A stretch of 64,000 nucleotides of DNA from Lysobacter sp. FW306-1B-D06B (lineage in GTDB: Bacteria > Pseudomonadota > Gammaproteobacteria > Xanthomonadales > Xanthomonadaceae), in the NCBI RefSeq assembly GCF_038446665.1, contig NZ_CP151802.1:1426001-1490000 (forward strand), read 5' to 3'. How positions within the stretch are numbered: the first letter of the stretch is position 1; the number at the start of each line of letters is the position of its first letter. The translations under genes and the position numbers were made by a program. Positions 1 through 8,346 of this stretch are shown piece after piece. The notes below the pieces were generated by a model. The model did no database searches. It saw nothing but the letters and a program-made list of their open reading frames with translations, and was not told where the DNA came from.

Positions 1-771
1 CGCTCGGTGAACGTCGACCTGATCTACGGCCTGCCGCGGCAGACGATGGCCGGGTTCGACCGCACGCTCGACATCACCCTGCGTGCGCGACCCGATCGCC
101 TGGCGATCTACAGCTACGCGCACCTGCCCACCTTGTTCCGGCCGCAGCGGCAGATCAACGAGGCGGACCTGCCCACGCCGCAGGCCAAACTGGCGCTGTT
201 GCAGCAGGCGATCGAACGCCTCGGCGAAGCGGGCTACGTCCACATCGGCATGGACCACTTCGCACTGCCGGGCGACGACCTGGCGCTCGCGCAGCGACGC
301 GGCGAGCTGCACCGCAATTTCATGGGCTATACCACCTGCGCCGACAGCGACCTGCTCGGCCTGGGCGTCAGCGCGATCAGCCACGTCGGCAGCAGCTTCA
401 GCCAGAATCCACGCGATCTGCCGAGCTGGGAGCGCGCTATCGATGAAGGACGCATGCCGGTGTGGCGCGGCATGCAGCTGGACGACGACGACGTGATCCG
501 CGCCGACGTCATCCAGCAGCTGATGTGCCTGGGAGAGATCGACGTGACGGCCACCGAGCGCCGCCACGTCATGGACTTCGGCGTCTACTTCGCCCAGGCC
601 CTGGCGAAGTTGAAGCCGCTGGAAGAAGACGGACTGGTGGAGGTGGGTCCGCATTGCATCCGCGCGACCGAGCGAGGTCGCCTGCTGCTGCGGGTGCTGG
701 CGTCCTGTTTCGACCGTTACCTCGCGGCACCGCCCGGGGAACGGCCGGCGCCCTTCTCGCGGATGGTGTGA
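1..771 (+). CDS. hemN: Oxygen-independent coproporphyrinogen III oxidase, C-terminal part (cut by window edge)
   Basis: The reading frame is open from base 1, so the 5' end lies outside the window. The visible part begins with SVNVDLIYGLPRQT, the conserved strand of the radical-SAM barrel in HemN. It continues with HIGMDHFALPGDDLA and HRNFMGYTTC, which are HemN signatures around the substrate pocket, and ends in the HemN C-terminal domain. The enzyme makes protoporphyrinogen precursors without oxygen in the cytoplasm. The N-terminal CxxxCxxC cluster motif is not visible. It sits 12 bases before an fnr-like gene and a nitric oxide reductase, which fits haem supply for anaerobic respiration. 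The family call is firm. Confidence 0.95.
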   Translation, partial: RSVNVDLIYGLPRQTMAGFDRTLDITLRARPDRLAIYSYAHLPTLFRPQRQINEADLPTPQAKLALLQQAIERLGEAGYVHIGMDHFALPGDDLALAQRRGELHRNFMGYTTCADSDLLGLGVSAISHVGSSFSQNPRDLPSWERAIDEGRMPVWRGMQLDDDDVIRADVIQQLMCLGEIDVTATERRHVMDFGVYFAQALAKLKPLEEDGLVEVGPHCIRATERGRLLLRVLASCFDRYLAAPPGERPAPFSRMV

Positions 772-783
772 GCGAGCGGCCGC

Positions 784-1539
784 ATGAATCAGGGCATCGT
801 GTTTCCGCGCACCGACGCCTCGGTGCTCGCGGACGACGGCGACACATTTCACTTCTGCTCGACCTGCGCCTTCTCGCAGGCCTGTCTGTCCGAGGGCATG
901 GACAAGGCGGCGCTGCAGGATCTGCACGTGCTGGTCGAACACATCGGTCCGCTGCATCCGGGCGAACACGTTTTTCGTGAAGGCGACGGGTTCGGCGCGA
1001 TCGCCGCGGTTCGCGCAGGCACGGTCAAGACTTACATGGTGGATGCCGACGGCCGCGAGCAGGTGCTGGGTTTCCATCTGCCCGGCGAGGTGATCGGCCT
1101 CAACGCCATCCACGACGACCGCTACCCGTGCAACGCGGTGGCGCTGGACACGGTGATGCTGTGCCGGTTCTCGTTCCCGCGCATCGCGACGCTGGCCGCG
1201 CGGCTTCCCAATCTGCAGCGCCATCTGTTCCGCCTGATGAGCCGCGACATCGGCGTGGCCTCCCTGTTCGCGGGCGACCATTCGGCCGACCAGCGCATGG
1301 CGGCGTTCCTGATCGGTCTGTCGCGGCGCCTGGCGCAACGCGGGTTCTCGCCGCGGCGATTCCAGCTGACGATGTCGCGCACCGACATCGCCAACTACCT
1401 GCGCCAGGCGCCGGAGACCGTCAGCCGCGTGCTGCGGCGGTTCGAGCGCGACGGCCTGGTGCAGATCAAGCACCGCGACGTGGAAATCCTCGACATGCCC
1501 CGCCTGGAGGCGATGGCGCGGGCCGTGCTACGGCACTGA
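784..1539 (+). CDS. fnr: Crp/Fnr-family oxygen/NO-responsive regulator (Fnr/Dnr type)
   Basis: This 251-residue protein has the full FNR layout: an N-terminal cysteine cluster, a cyclic-nucleotide-like effector domain and a C-terminal winged helix. Cysteines 25, 28 and 34 form the C-x2-C-x5-C pattern, and Cys127 in TVMLCRF matches the fourth [4Fe-4S] ligand of E. coli FNR. An extra Cys116 is present. The recognition helix PETVSRVLRRF keeps the E-x2-SR residues that read TTGAT/ATCAA half-sites. It should therefore sense oxygen through an Fe-S cluster and bind the four boxes downstream in this window. It lies between hemN and norB. Whether it behaves as Fnr or as a NO-sensing Dnr cannot be told from sequence alone. 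Confidence 0.92.
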   Translation: MNQGIVFPRTDASVLADDGDTFHFCSTCAFSQACLSEGMDKAALQDLHVLVEHIGPLHPGEHVFREGDGFGAIAAVRAGTVKTYMVDADGREQVLGFHLPGEVIGLNAIHDDRYPCNAVALDTVMLCRFSFPRIATLAARLPNLQRHLFRLMSRDIGVASLFAGDHSADQRMAAFLIGLSRRLAQRGFSPRRFQLTMSRTDIANYLRQAPETVSRVLRRFERDGLVQIKHRDVEILDMPRLEAMARAVLRH

Positions 1540-1575
1540 TGCGGTGTCGAGTCGTGTCAATCAGATCGTTTCGCC

Positions 1576-1589
1576 TTGACATAAATCAT
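1576..1589 (+). promoter_or_regulatory. FNR/DNR box upstream of norB
   Basis: TTGAC-ataa-ATCAT, close to the TTGAT-N4-ATCAA consensus. It overlaps the in-frame ATG at 1588, which argues that the real norB start is the later ATG at 1645. Confidence 0.75.
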
Positions 1590-1644
1590 GGAGGCGGGTG
1601 GTCACCCGGCCGGAAGATGCCTGCGCATTCACAGGAGCGCAGAC

Positions 1645-3918
1645 ATGACTTCCACTCGCAAGCTTTGGGCAGGCCTGGCGGTCCTGCTCATCGCCTCGTT
1701 CGCCGTCCTGCTATGGGTCGGTAGCGAGATCCACCGCCAGGCACCGCCGATGCCCGAGCGGGTCGTCGGACCGACCGGCGAAGTCGTCTTCACCCGCCAG
1801 GACATCCAGACGGGCCGGCAGGTGTGGCAATCGATCGGCGGCCAGCAACTGGGTTCCATCTGGGGCCACGGCGGCTACGTCGCGCCGGACTGGAGCGCCG
1901 ACTGGCTGCACCGCGAAGCCGAAGCCCTCCTGGACGGCTGGGCGCGTCGCGAGGACGGCGTCGACAGTTACCGCAAGCTTGGCCCGGACACCCAGGCCGC
2001 GTATCGCGCACGCGTGCAGGCGCTGCTGCGTCCGAATACCTACGACGAAGCGACGGGGACGATTCGCCTGGACGCGGACCGCGTCGCGGCCATCGCCACC
2101 GTGGCGACGCATTACCAGAGCCTGTTCGGCGCCGATCCGGCCACCGCCGGATTGCGCGAGGCCTACGCGATGCGCAACGACACCGTGCCCGATGCGGAGC
2201 ATCGCCGGCAGCTCACCGCGTTCTATTGGTGGACTGCGTGGGCGGCGGTCACGCAAAGACCGGGCTCCGACATCACCTATACGGCCAACTGGCCGGCCGA
2301 TGATCTGGTAGGCAACCGGCCCACGTCGGGCGCGTTCCTCTGGACGGTTTTCAGCGTGCTGTTCCTGATTGCCGGCATCGCGTTGCTGGGTTGGCACTAT
2401 GCGGTCAACCACGGCGAGGAAATGGCCCCGACGCTGCCGCGCACCGACCCGCTGGCCGCGATCCGGCTCACGCCGTCGATGAAGGCCACCGCCAAGTACT
2501 TCTGGGTGGTGATCGCACTGTTCCTGACGCAGATCCTGCTGGGTGCGATCACCGCGCACTACCAGGTCGAAGGCCAGCAGGCGTACGGCTTCGCACTGGC
2601 CGACGTGCTGCCGTATTCGCTGACGCGCACCTGGCACACGCAACTGGCGGTGTTGTGGATCGCCACGGCCTGGCTCGGCATGGGCCTGTACATCGCACCG
2701 GCGATTTCCGGGCATGAGCCGAGGTTCCAGCGACTGGGCGTGAACCTGCTGTGGACGTGCCTGATCGTCATCGTCGTGGGCGCGTTCGCCGGGCAATGGC
2801 TGGCGGTGATGCAGAAGCTCGGACTCCAGCACAATTTCTGGTTCGGTCACCAGGGCTGGGAATACGTCGACCTGGGCCGCTTCTGGCAGTGGTTCCTCTT
2901 CATCGGCCTGGTGCTGTGGCTGACGCTGGTGGGACGCGCGCTGTGGCCGGCGATCCGCAATGGCGGCGAGTCGCGTTCGATCGTGGTGCTGCTGTTCCTG
3001 TCCACCGTCGCCATCGGCCTGTTCTACGCGGCCGGCCTGATGTGGAGCGAACACACCTCGCTGTCGATGGTGGAGTACTGGCGCTGGTGGGTCGTGCATC
3101 TGTGGGTGGAGGGCTTCTTCGAAGTCTTCGCCGTGGCGGTGATGTCGTTCCTGTTCACGCGCCTGGGCTTGCTGCAGGTGCGCACGGCGACGACGGCGGT
3201 GCTGTTCGCCACCATCGTCTTCATGGCCGGCGGCGTGCTGGGGACGCTGCACCACCTGTACTTCGCGGGCACGCCGACGGCGGTGATCGCACTGGGCGCA
3301 AGCTTCTCCGCACTGGAAGTGGTGCCGCTGGCCTACGTGGGGTTCGAGGCGTACCACAGCTACAAGATGGGCAAGGCGACGCCGTGGATGCAGCGCTACC
3401 GCTGGCCGATCATGTTCTTCATCGCGGTGGCGTTCTGGAACCTGGTGGGCGCGGGGCTGTTCGGCTTCCTCATCAACCCGCCGCTGTCGCTGTACTACAT
3501 GCAGGGCCTGAATCTGACGCCTACCCATGGCCACACCGCGTTGTTCGGCGTGTACGGAATGCTGGGCATCGGGCTGATGCTGTTCTGCCTGCGTGGCCTC
3601 AAGCCGGACGTGCAGTGGAACGAGAACGTGCTGCGCACCAGCTTCTGGGCGTTCAACATCGGTCTGGCGGGGATGGCGCTGTTCACGCTGCTGCCCCTGG
3701 GCATCCTGCAGTTGAAGGCGGCGCTGGAACACGGCTACTGGTACGCGCGTTCGGCCGAGTTCATGCAGCAGCCCATCGTCGATCTGCTGGTGTGGATGCG
3801 CGTGCCGTCGGACACGATCTTCAGTGTCGGTGCCGTGTCGCTGGCGTGGTTCGTGTTGCGGCTGTGGGTGGCGCCGCGGCGCGTGGCGGTGCCGCGGGGA
3901 CTTCCGACTCAGGCCTGA
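1645..3918 (+). CDS. norB: Quinol-dependent nitric oxide reductase, single subunit (qNOR)
   Basis: A 757-residue membrane protein that reduces NO to N2O with electrons from quinol. The long N-terminal soluble region (about residues 35-215, with IWGHGGYVAPDWSADWLHRE) is the domain that replaces NorC in the single-subunit type. About twelve further membrane segments follow. Expected metal ligands are visible: WHTQLAVLW, HLWVEGFFEVF (His plus the active-site Glu), LHHLYFAG (two His) and THGHTALFG. I chose ATG 1645 because AGGAG lies 8 bases upstream. The longer ATG at 1588 sits inside the FNR box. A terminator follows at 3940, so it is probably transcribed alone. Confidence 0.95.
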   Translation: MTSTRKLWAGLAVLLIASFAVLLWVGSEIHRQAPPMPERVVGPTGEVVFTRQDIQTGRQVWQSIGGQQLGSIWGHGGYVAPDWSADWLHREAEALLDGWARREDGVDSYRKLGPDTQAAYRARVQALLRPNTYDEATGTIRLDADRVAAIATVATHYQSLFGADPATAGLREAYAMRNDTVPDAEHRRQLTAFYWWTAWAAVTQRPGSDITYTANWPADDLVGNRPTSGAFLWTVFSVLFLIAGIALLGWHYAVNHGEEMAPTLPRTDPLAAIRLTPSMKATAKYFWVVIALFLTQILLGAITAHYQVEGQQAYGFALADVLPYSLTRTWHTQLAVLWIATAWLGMGLYIAPAISGHEPRFQRLGVNLLWTCLIVIVVGAFAGQWLAVMQKLGLQHNFWFGHQGWEYVDLGRFWQWFLFIGLVLWLTLVGRALWPAIRNGGESRSIVVLLFLSTVAIGLFYAAGLMWSEHTSLSMVEYWRWWVVHLWVEGFFEVFAVAVMSFLFTRLGLLQVRTATTAVLFATIVFMAGGVLGTLHHLYFAGTPTAVIALGASFSALEVVPLAYVGFEAYHSYKMGKATPWMQRYRWPIMFFIAVAFWNLVGAGLFGFLINPPLSLYYMQGLNLTPTHGHTALFGVYGMLGIGLMLFCLRGLKPDVQWNENVLRTSFWAFNIGLAGMALFTLLPLGILQLKAALEHGYWYARSAEFMQQPIVDLLVWMRVPSDTIFSVGAVSLAWFVLRLWVAPRRVAVPRGLPTQA

Positions 3919-3939
3919 TCATCATCGCGGCAATCGCGC

Positions 3940-3967
3940 AAAGCCCGGCCGGAAACGGTCGGGCTTT
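3940..3967 (+). terminator. Terminator after norB
   Basis: A 12-base-pair stem (one G-T wobble) AAAGCCCGGCCG / CGGTCGGGCTTT with a GAAA tetraloop, 22 bases after the norB stop and before the nnrS FNR box. No long T-run follows. Confidence 0.7.
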
Positions 3968-4012
3968 GCCGTCTCCGTCTCCCTCTCTGTCCGGCGCGCG
4001 TCTGCATCGCAT

Positions 4013-4026
4013 CTGACATAGATCAA
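4013..4026 (+). promoter_or_regulatory. FNR/DNR box upstream of nnrS
   Basis: CTGAC-atag-ATCAA, 35 bases before the nnrS start. One half-site is perfect. It suggests nnrS has its own anaerobic/NO-induced promoter rather than reading through from norB. Confidence 0.7.
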
Positions 4027-4061
4027 GGCCCTGCCACCGGTGCGATTCCTACACTGCGCCC

Positions 4062-5291
4062 ATGTTGCAGGCCATCCGATCCAACGACGCCTCCGCGCGC
4101 CACCTCGTGCAGGCACCGCATCGTCTGATGTTCTTCACCGGCGCGGGCAACGTGCTGTTGGCAATGGGCTGGTGGGCGCTGTGGCTCGCGGCCACGCGCT
4201 GGCCGGACTTGCTCGGCGCGTCGCAGCCTTCGGTTCCCGCCGGCTGGCTGCATGCCTTCATCATGCAGTACCTCGTGCTGCCGAGTTTCATCTTCGGCTT
4301 CCTGCTGACCGTGTTCCCGCGCTGGATGGGGCTGCCGGCACTGGAGCGCTGGCACTACGTGCCCGTCGGCGTCGGACTGATGGGCGGTCAGCTGGCCCTG
4401 CTGCTGGGCGCGTGCGGGCTGGAAGCGGCCATCGTGATCGGCGTGCTGATGGCCGTCGCCGGCTGGACCGCGGGACTGTGTTTCCTCGGCCGCCTGTTGC
4501 TGCGCGAGTCGGGCACGACCTGGCACGCGCGTTCGTGTTTCCTGGCGTTGGTGCTTGGATGGGTGGGGTTGCTGGCATTCCTCGCCTACGTGCTCGGCGG
4601 ACCGCCGGTGCTGGTGATGCTGAGCATCCGCCTGGGCACGGTGGGATTGCTGCTGCCGATCTACCTCACCGTGGCGCATCGCATGTTCCCGTTCTTCGCC
4701 GGCAACACGGTGCCCGGGTATGTCGTGTGGCGTCCCCTTGGGTGGCTGGCGAGCGCGTGGGCGCTGCTGTTCCTGCACCTGCTGCTTGAACTGGCCCACG
4801 CATACGCGTGGCTGTGGGTCGCCGACCTGCCGCTGCTGGCGCTTTCGCTGTGGGCACTGTGGCGCTGGTGGCCGCGCGGGCGCATGCCCGGGCTGCTGGC
4901 GGTGCTCTTCATCGGCATGGCGTGGTTACCGGTGACGTTCGCGTTGTATTCGGCGCAAAGTCTGATCTTCGCCGTCACCGACCGCTTCGAGCTTGGCCGC
5001 GCGCCGGCGCACGCCTTGTTCATCGGCTTCTTCGGCAGCCTGCTCGTGGCGATGGTCACGCGCGTGACACAGGGACATTCGGGACGGCCGCTGGTGATGT
5101 ACGCCGTGGCATGGTTCGCCTTCGTCGCGGTGCAGGTGGTGGCGCTGATGCGCGTGATGGCGGAGGTCATGCCGGACGCGTACGCCTGGCATGTCGCCGC
5201 GGCGATCGGATGGCTGCTGGCTTTCCTGCCGTGGGTCGGCCGTCTGGGCTGGATCTACCTCACGCCTCGCGCCGACGGGAAGCCGGGCTGA
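4062..5291 (+). CDS. nnrS: NnrS family haem-copper membrane protein
   Basis: A 409-residue polytopic protein with about twelve hydrophobic segments. It opens with the NnrS signature (HRLMFFTGAGNVLLAMGWW), followed by LPSFIFGFLLTVFPRW and YLTVAHRMFPFF, both typical of the family. NnrS proteins are haem- and copper-containing membrane proteins that relieve nitrosative stress and usually sit in denitrification clusters. The exact chemistry is not settled. Here it is preceded by its own FNR box and followed 7 bases later by a SirB2-like membrane protein, so the two are probably co-transcribed. Confidence 0.93.
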   Translation: MLQAIRSNDASARHLVQAPHRLMFFTGAGNVLLAMGWWALWLAATRWPDLLGASQPSVPAGWLHAFIMQYLVLPSFIFGFLLTVFPRWMGLPALERWHYVPVGVGLMGGQLALLLGACGLEAAIVIGVLMAVAGWTAGLCFLGRLLLRESGTTWHARSCFLALVLGWVGLLAFLAYVLGGPPVLVMLSIRLGTVGLLLPIYLTVAHRMFPFFAGNTVPGYVVWRPLGWLASAWALLFLHLLLELAHAYAWLWVADLPLLALSLWALWRWWPRGRMPGLLAVLFIGMAWLPVTFALYSAQSLIFAVTDRFELGRAPAHALFIGFFGSLLVAMVTRVTQGHSGRPLVMYAVAWFAFVAVQVVALMRVMAEVMPDAYAWHVAAAIGWLLAFLPWVGRLGWIYLTPRADGKPG

Positions 5292-5298
5292 GGCCGCA

Positions 5299-5697
5299 AT
5301 GATCGCCTTCTATCCCTACATCAAGCTGGCGCACGTGCTGGCCATAGCGTGCAGCGGGGCATGGTTCCTGTTGCGCGGCGCTTCGCTGCTGGCGGGCATG
5401 CGCTGGCCGACGGCCGCCCCCGCGCGCTATCTCGCCTACACGATCGACACCGTGCTGCTCACCGCGGCGATGATGCTGCTGACGATCCTGCCGGGTGCCC
5501 TGTTCGCCAATGGCTGGCTCGCGGTGAAGGTGATGCTGGTGGTGACGTACATCGTGCTGGGCTACTTCGCGCTGCATCGAGTACGCAGTCGGTTGGTGCG
5601 CATCACCGCGTTCGTCGCGGCGCTGCTGGTCTACGCGCAGATCTACTTCATCGCGCGCTCGCATCACCCGCTGGGACTCATCCACTTGTTGGCATGA
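5299..5697 (+). CDS. SirB2-like small membrane protein
   Basis: A 132-residue protein with four predicted membrane helices, beginning MIAFYPYIKLAHVLAIACSG, which is the SirB2/invasion-expression-upregulator pattern (YxxlkxxHvxxa). It has a conserved lysine-rich loop after helix three (NGWLAVKVMLVVTYIVLG). Function of the family is unknown; members recur beside nnrS and other respiratory genes. It starts 7 bases after nnrS and ends just before a possible small ORF. The ATG at 5299 was preferred over the upstream in-frame start because that one would overlap nnrS by 100 bases. Confidence 0.85.
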   Translation: MIAFYPYIKLAHVLAIACSGAWFLLRGASLLAGMRWPTAAPARYLAYTIDTVLLTAAMMLLTILPGALFANGWLAVKVMLVVTYIVLGYFALHRVRSRLVRITAFVAALLVYAQIYFIARSHHPLGLIHLLA

Positions 5698-5710
5698 AGG
5701 AAGAGACACG

Positions 5711-5839
5711 ATGGCTCACTGGAGCGACACCTGCGAAGCGGCATCGCCCGCCTTCGCGCTTGTGGTCGAGGCGCTCGACGCCGCGGGACTGAGCACGCTG
5801 GCGGGCGCGGCGGACGACGACGTGCCGTCCGAACCGTAA
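5711..5839 (+). CDS. Possible 42-residue small protein after the SirB2-like gene
   Basis: ATG to TAA encoding MAHWSDTCEAASPAFALVVE and a further 22 acidic residues. It has a good ribosome site (AAGGAAGAG) 6 bases upstream, begins 13 bases after the SirB2-like gene and is followed by a strong hairpin at 5884. No family is recognised. Position and ribosome site suggest it is the last gene of the nnrS operon; the short length leaves real doubt. Confidence 0.45.
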   Translation: MAHWSDTCEAASPAFALVVEALDAAGLSTLAGAADDDVPSEP

Positions 5840-5883
5840 AGCGACGCAGGCAGCCCTCGACCGGGCAATGCATCAGCGCCGAC

Positions 5884-5917
5884 GGCGCGGCCTCGCCCCG
5901 TCGGGAGAGGCCGCGCC
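5884..5917. terminator. Bidirectional hairpin between convergent genes
   Basis: A perfect 11-base-pair stem GGCGCGGCCTC / GAGGCCGCGCC with a 12-base loop, lying between the nnrS operon (+) and the small Cys-tailed gene (-). There is no T-run, so it may act with Rho or as an RNA-stabilising end. Confidence 0.6.
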
Positions 5918-5962
5918 ACGCGGGCCGGTCGCATTCATGTGAAGCGTCTACATCGGCAAGAA

Positions 5963-6211
5963 TCAACCGCAACTGCCGCAACATCCGCCGGACGCGTCGT
6001 CGTTGCATTGCTCGTCACGGGAAGGGGCGGCTTCCACGCCTGCTTCGGTGAGGAGTGCGCGCACCTGACGTTCATCGAGCACGGTGTGGACGCTGAGGCG
6101 TCCGCTTTCGCGGTCGATGTTCACCACGGCGTCCGGGTCGGCCGTACGCAGGGCGCGGGTGATGGCGGCTTCGCGTTCGGTGTGCAGATGCGGGTTCACG
6201 GCGGAGATCAT
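5963..6211 (-). CDS. Small HMA-like protein with a Cys-rich C-terminal tail, possible copper carrier for NirK
   Basis: An 82-residue protein. Residues 12-60 (EAAITRALRTADPDAVVNID followed by a VHTVLDERQVRALLTEAG segment) read like the beta-alpha-beta-beta-alpha-beta ferredoxin fold of heavy-metal-associated domains, but the usual N-terminal CxxC is absent. Instead the protein ends in four cysteines, at 69, 77, 78 and 81 (GGCCGSCG). It sits on the opposite strand between nnrS and nirK, with an FNR box about 180 bases upstream. Metal delivery to the copper enzyme NirK is inference from fold, cysteines and position. I do not know a named family for it. Confidence 0.75.
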   Translation of the reverse strand: MISAVNPHLHTEREAAITRALRTADPDAVVNIDRESGRLSVHTVLDERQVRALLTEAGVEAAPSRDEQCNDDASGGCCGSCG

Positions 6212-6390
6212 GGTCGGTATCCGTTTGAGTGGGCTGGAATGCAGAATCGTGCGGCGCTCAGGCTAGTGGATGCGGCCGCCGATTCCTTGACGAAGGTCAA
6301 TGCCGCTGCGGATCGGGGAAGCGGCGTGCGCGAGTGGGTCGAATGCATCGACACGCAACGCCATGCGGCCGACATCGCCGTGCGCAAAAA

Positions 6391-6404
6391 ATGATCCGGA
6401 TCAA
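6391..6404. promoter_or_regulatory. FNR/DNR box between the Cys-tailed gene and nirK
   Basis: ATGAT-ccgg-ATCAA: one mismatch to TTGAT-N4-ATCAA. It lies 180 bases upstream of the minus-strand Cys-tailed gene and 130 bases before nirK. With the box at 6452 it fills the 322-base divergent gap (6212-6533), in which no gene is seen. It could serve either side. Confidence 0.6.
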
Positions 6405-6451
6405 ATCCGTATATGCCGTCTTGCATCAAGTTGCAGTCGTGCTGAATGGGA

Positions 6452-6465
6452 TTGACATAGGTCAA
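6452..6465 (+). promoter_or_regulatory. FNR/DNR box upstream of nirK
   Basis: TTGAC-atag-GTCAA, a perfect palindrome in its half-sites, 69 bases before the nirK ATG. Likely activator site for nirK-nirV-senC. Confidence 0.75.
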
Positions 6466-6533
6466 GGCGGGTACGTACCTGCGAACCCTAACGTGCGCGC
6501 ATCGGCCTCGGGCCCAATCAAGGTAGACAGTCC

Positions 6534-7589
6534 ATGCTCCGCGCCTCCCGCAACGTGCTGCATTACGCGCTTGTCGTCGCCCTGGGAATCAGCGCACCCG
6601 CTGTCTTTGCATCCGAGCCGGCAGGCGCGCTCATCAAGGCCATCCTCACGGCGCCGCCGATGGTGCCGCCGCCCATCCAGCGCAACGCGCCGGCCAAGGT
6701 GTTGGTGGAGCTGGAAGTCATCGAGAAGGACATGCGCCTGGCCGACGGCGTCACCTACAACTTCTGGACGTTCGGCGGGACGGTGCCGGGCAGCTTCATC
6801 CGCGTTCGCCAGGGCGACACGGTGGAGTTCAAGCTGAAGAACGCGCATGACTCGCACATGCCGCACAACATCGACCTGCATGCAGTGACGGGTACCGGTG
6901 GCGGGGCCGAGGCGACGTTTACGCTGCCGGGGCACCAGACGCAGTTCACCTTCAAGGCGATGAATCCCGGGCTCTACGTGTATCACTGTGCGATGCCGCC
7001 GGTGGGCATGCACATCGCCAACGGCATGTACGGACTGATCCTGGTCGAGCCGCCGGAAGGCCTGCCGAAAGTGGACAAGGAGTTCTACGTCATGCAGGGC
7101 GACTTCTACACCGAAGGCAAGCACGGCGATCCGGGCCTGCAGCCTTTCAGTCTGGAGAAGGCCATCGATGAGCATCCGACGTACGTGGTCTTCAACGGTT
7201 CGGAAGGTTCGCTGACCGGCGACAACGCACTCACCGCGAAGGCCGGCGATCGCATCCGCATGTTCGTCGGTAACGGCGGGCCCAACCTGGTGTCCAGCTT
7301 CCATGTGATCGGCGAGATCTTCGATCGTGTCTACAGCGAGGGCGGATCGAAGTACCAGGAGAACGTGCAGACCACGCTGGTGCCGGCGGGTGGTTCGGCG
7401 ATCGTGGAGTTCAAGACCGATGTGCCGGGCAACTTCGTCCTGGTCGATCACAGCATCTTCCGCACGTTCCACAAGGGCACGCTGGGCATCCTCAAGGTGG
7501 ACGGGGAAAAGAATCCCTCGATCTACACCGGGCAGCAGTCCACCGACGAGTTCCCCGAACCTGCCCGCGCGCCCGCCAAGGGAGACTGA
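6534..7589 (+). CDS. nirK: Copper-containing nitrite reductase
   Basis: A 351-residue periplasmic enzyme that reduces nitrite to NO. A signal peptide covers about residues 1-26 (cleavage after VFA). Two cupredoxin domains follow. All copper ligands are visible: type 1 His111, Cys152, His160 and Met165 ([22 protein letters not shown]); type 2 His116, His151 and His306 (DHSIF). The catalytic Asp114 and His257 are also present. Sequence style is closest to the AniA-like class. It is preceded by an FNR box and followed 7 bases later by nirV. Confidence 0.96.
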   Translation: MLRASRNVLHYALVVALGISAPAVFASEPAGALIKAILTAPPMVPPPIQRNAPAKVLVELEVIEKDMRLADGVTYNFWTFGGTVPGSFIRVRQGDTVEFKLKNAHDSHMPHNIDLHAVTGTGGGAEATFTLPGHQTQFTFKAMNPGLYVYHCAMPPVGMHIANGMYGLILVEPPEGLPKVDKEFYVMQGDFYTEGKHGDPGLQPFSLEKAIDEHPTYVVFNGSEGSLTGDNALTAKAGDRIRMFVGNGGPNLVSSFHVIGEIFDRVYSEGGSKYQENVQTTLVPAGGSAIVEFKTDVPGNFVLVDHSIFRTFHKGTLGILKVDGEKNPSIYTGQQSTDEFPEPARAPAKGD

Positions 7590-7596
7590 GGCGATC

Positions 7597-8346
7597 GTGC
7601 TGACCAGTGCACTGCTGTGGTGGTTGCTGGCGGCGCCCGCAACGGCGCCGCCCGACTTCGCCGTTGTGCCTGGCGGCATGTACCGTTCGACCGTGCGCTA
7701 CGAGGGCGACGAGCGCCTTCGTCGCGTGGACGGTTTCGCGATGCAGCGGCGGGCCGTGACCGTGCGCGAGTTCGAAGCCTTCGTGCGCGTACAGTCGCAG
7801 TGGCGGCGCGATCGGGTGCCATCGCTGCTGGCGGACTCGGCGTATCTGGCGCATTGGCGCCAGGCCGATGCAGCAGGGCAGGCTCCCGAAACCCCGGTGA
7901 CACAAGTGAGCTGGTTCGCAGCCGACGCGTACTGCGCTTCCATCGGGGCGCGTTTGCCCGACTGGACCGAGTGGGAGTTCGCCGCCGCCGCCGACGCCAC
8001 ACGCCGTGACGCGCGCGGCGATGCGGCTTGGCGCGCGCGTCTGCTCGACGACGGTACGCCGCGTGGCATCGACGCGCGTCCCGGCGCACCCGCCAATGCC
8101 TACGGCGTGTCGGGGCTGCACGGCGCGAACTGGGAGTGGGTCGGCGACCATGCCAGCCTGCTCGGCGACTCCGACAAGCGCGGTTCCGACGATGGCGACC
8201 GCCTGCGCTTCTGCGGTGCAACGGGCCTGTCGTTCGCCGATCGCGACGACTACGCGGTCCTCAAGCGCGTGGCGCTGCTGTCGGCGATGGCGCCGCGCAG
8301 CACGCTGGGAAACCTGGGCTTTCATTGTGTGCGGGAGGCTTCATGA
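7597..8346 (+). CDS. nirV: NirV-like formylglycine-generating-enzyme/SUMF1 domain protein
   Basis: A 249-residue exported protein starting at GTG 7597, with a short signal sequence (LLWWLLAAPATA) and an FGE/SUMF1 fold. Visible fold markers are VPGGMYR near the mature N-terminus, the VTVREFEAFV segment, RLPDWTEWEFAAA, GLHGANWEWVGD and the closing LGFHCVRE. Genes of this family called nirV follow nirK in several denitrifiers; their role is not established. The catalytic cysteine pair of true formylglycine-generating enzymes is not evident. It starts 7 bases after nirK and overlaps the next gene by 4 bases (ATGA), so the three form an operon. Confidence 0.85.
   Translation: MLTSALLWWLLAAPATAPPDFAVVPGGMYRSTVRYEGDERLRRVDGFAMQRRAVTVREFEAFVRVQSQWRRDRVPSLLADSAYLAHWRQADAAGQAPETPVTQVSWFAADAYCASIGARLPDWTEWEFAAAADATRRDARGDAAWRARLLDDGTPRGIDARPGAPANAYGVSGLHGANWEWVGDHASLLGDSDKRGSDDGDRLRFCGATGLSFADRDDYAVLKRVALLSAMAPRSTLGNLGFHCVREAS

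Noticed and set aside
1711..3732. 673-codon minus-strand frame opposite norB
   Set aside because: His/Arg/Gln-rich shadow of a high-GC membrane protein gene; norB has all expected ligands.
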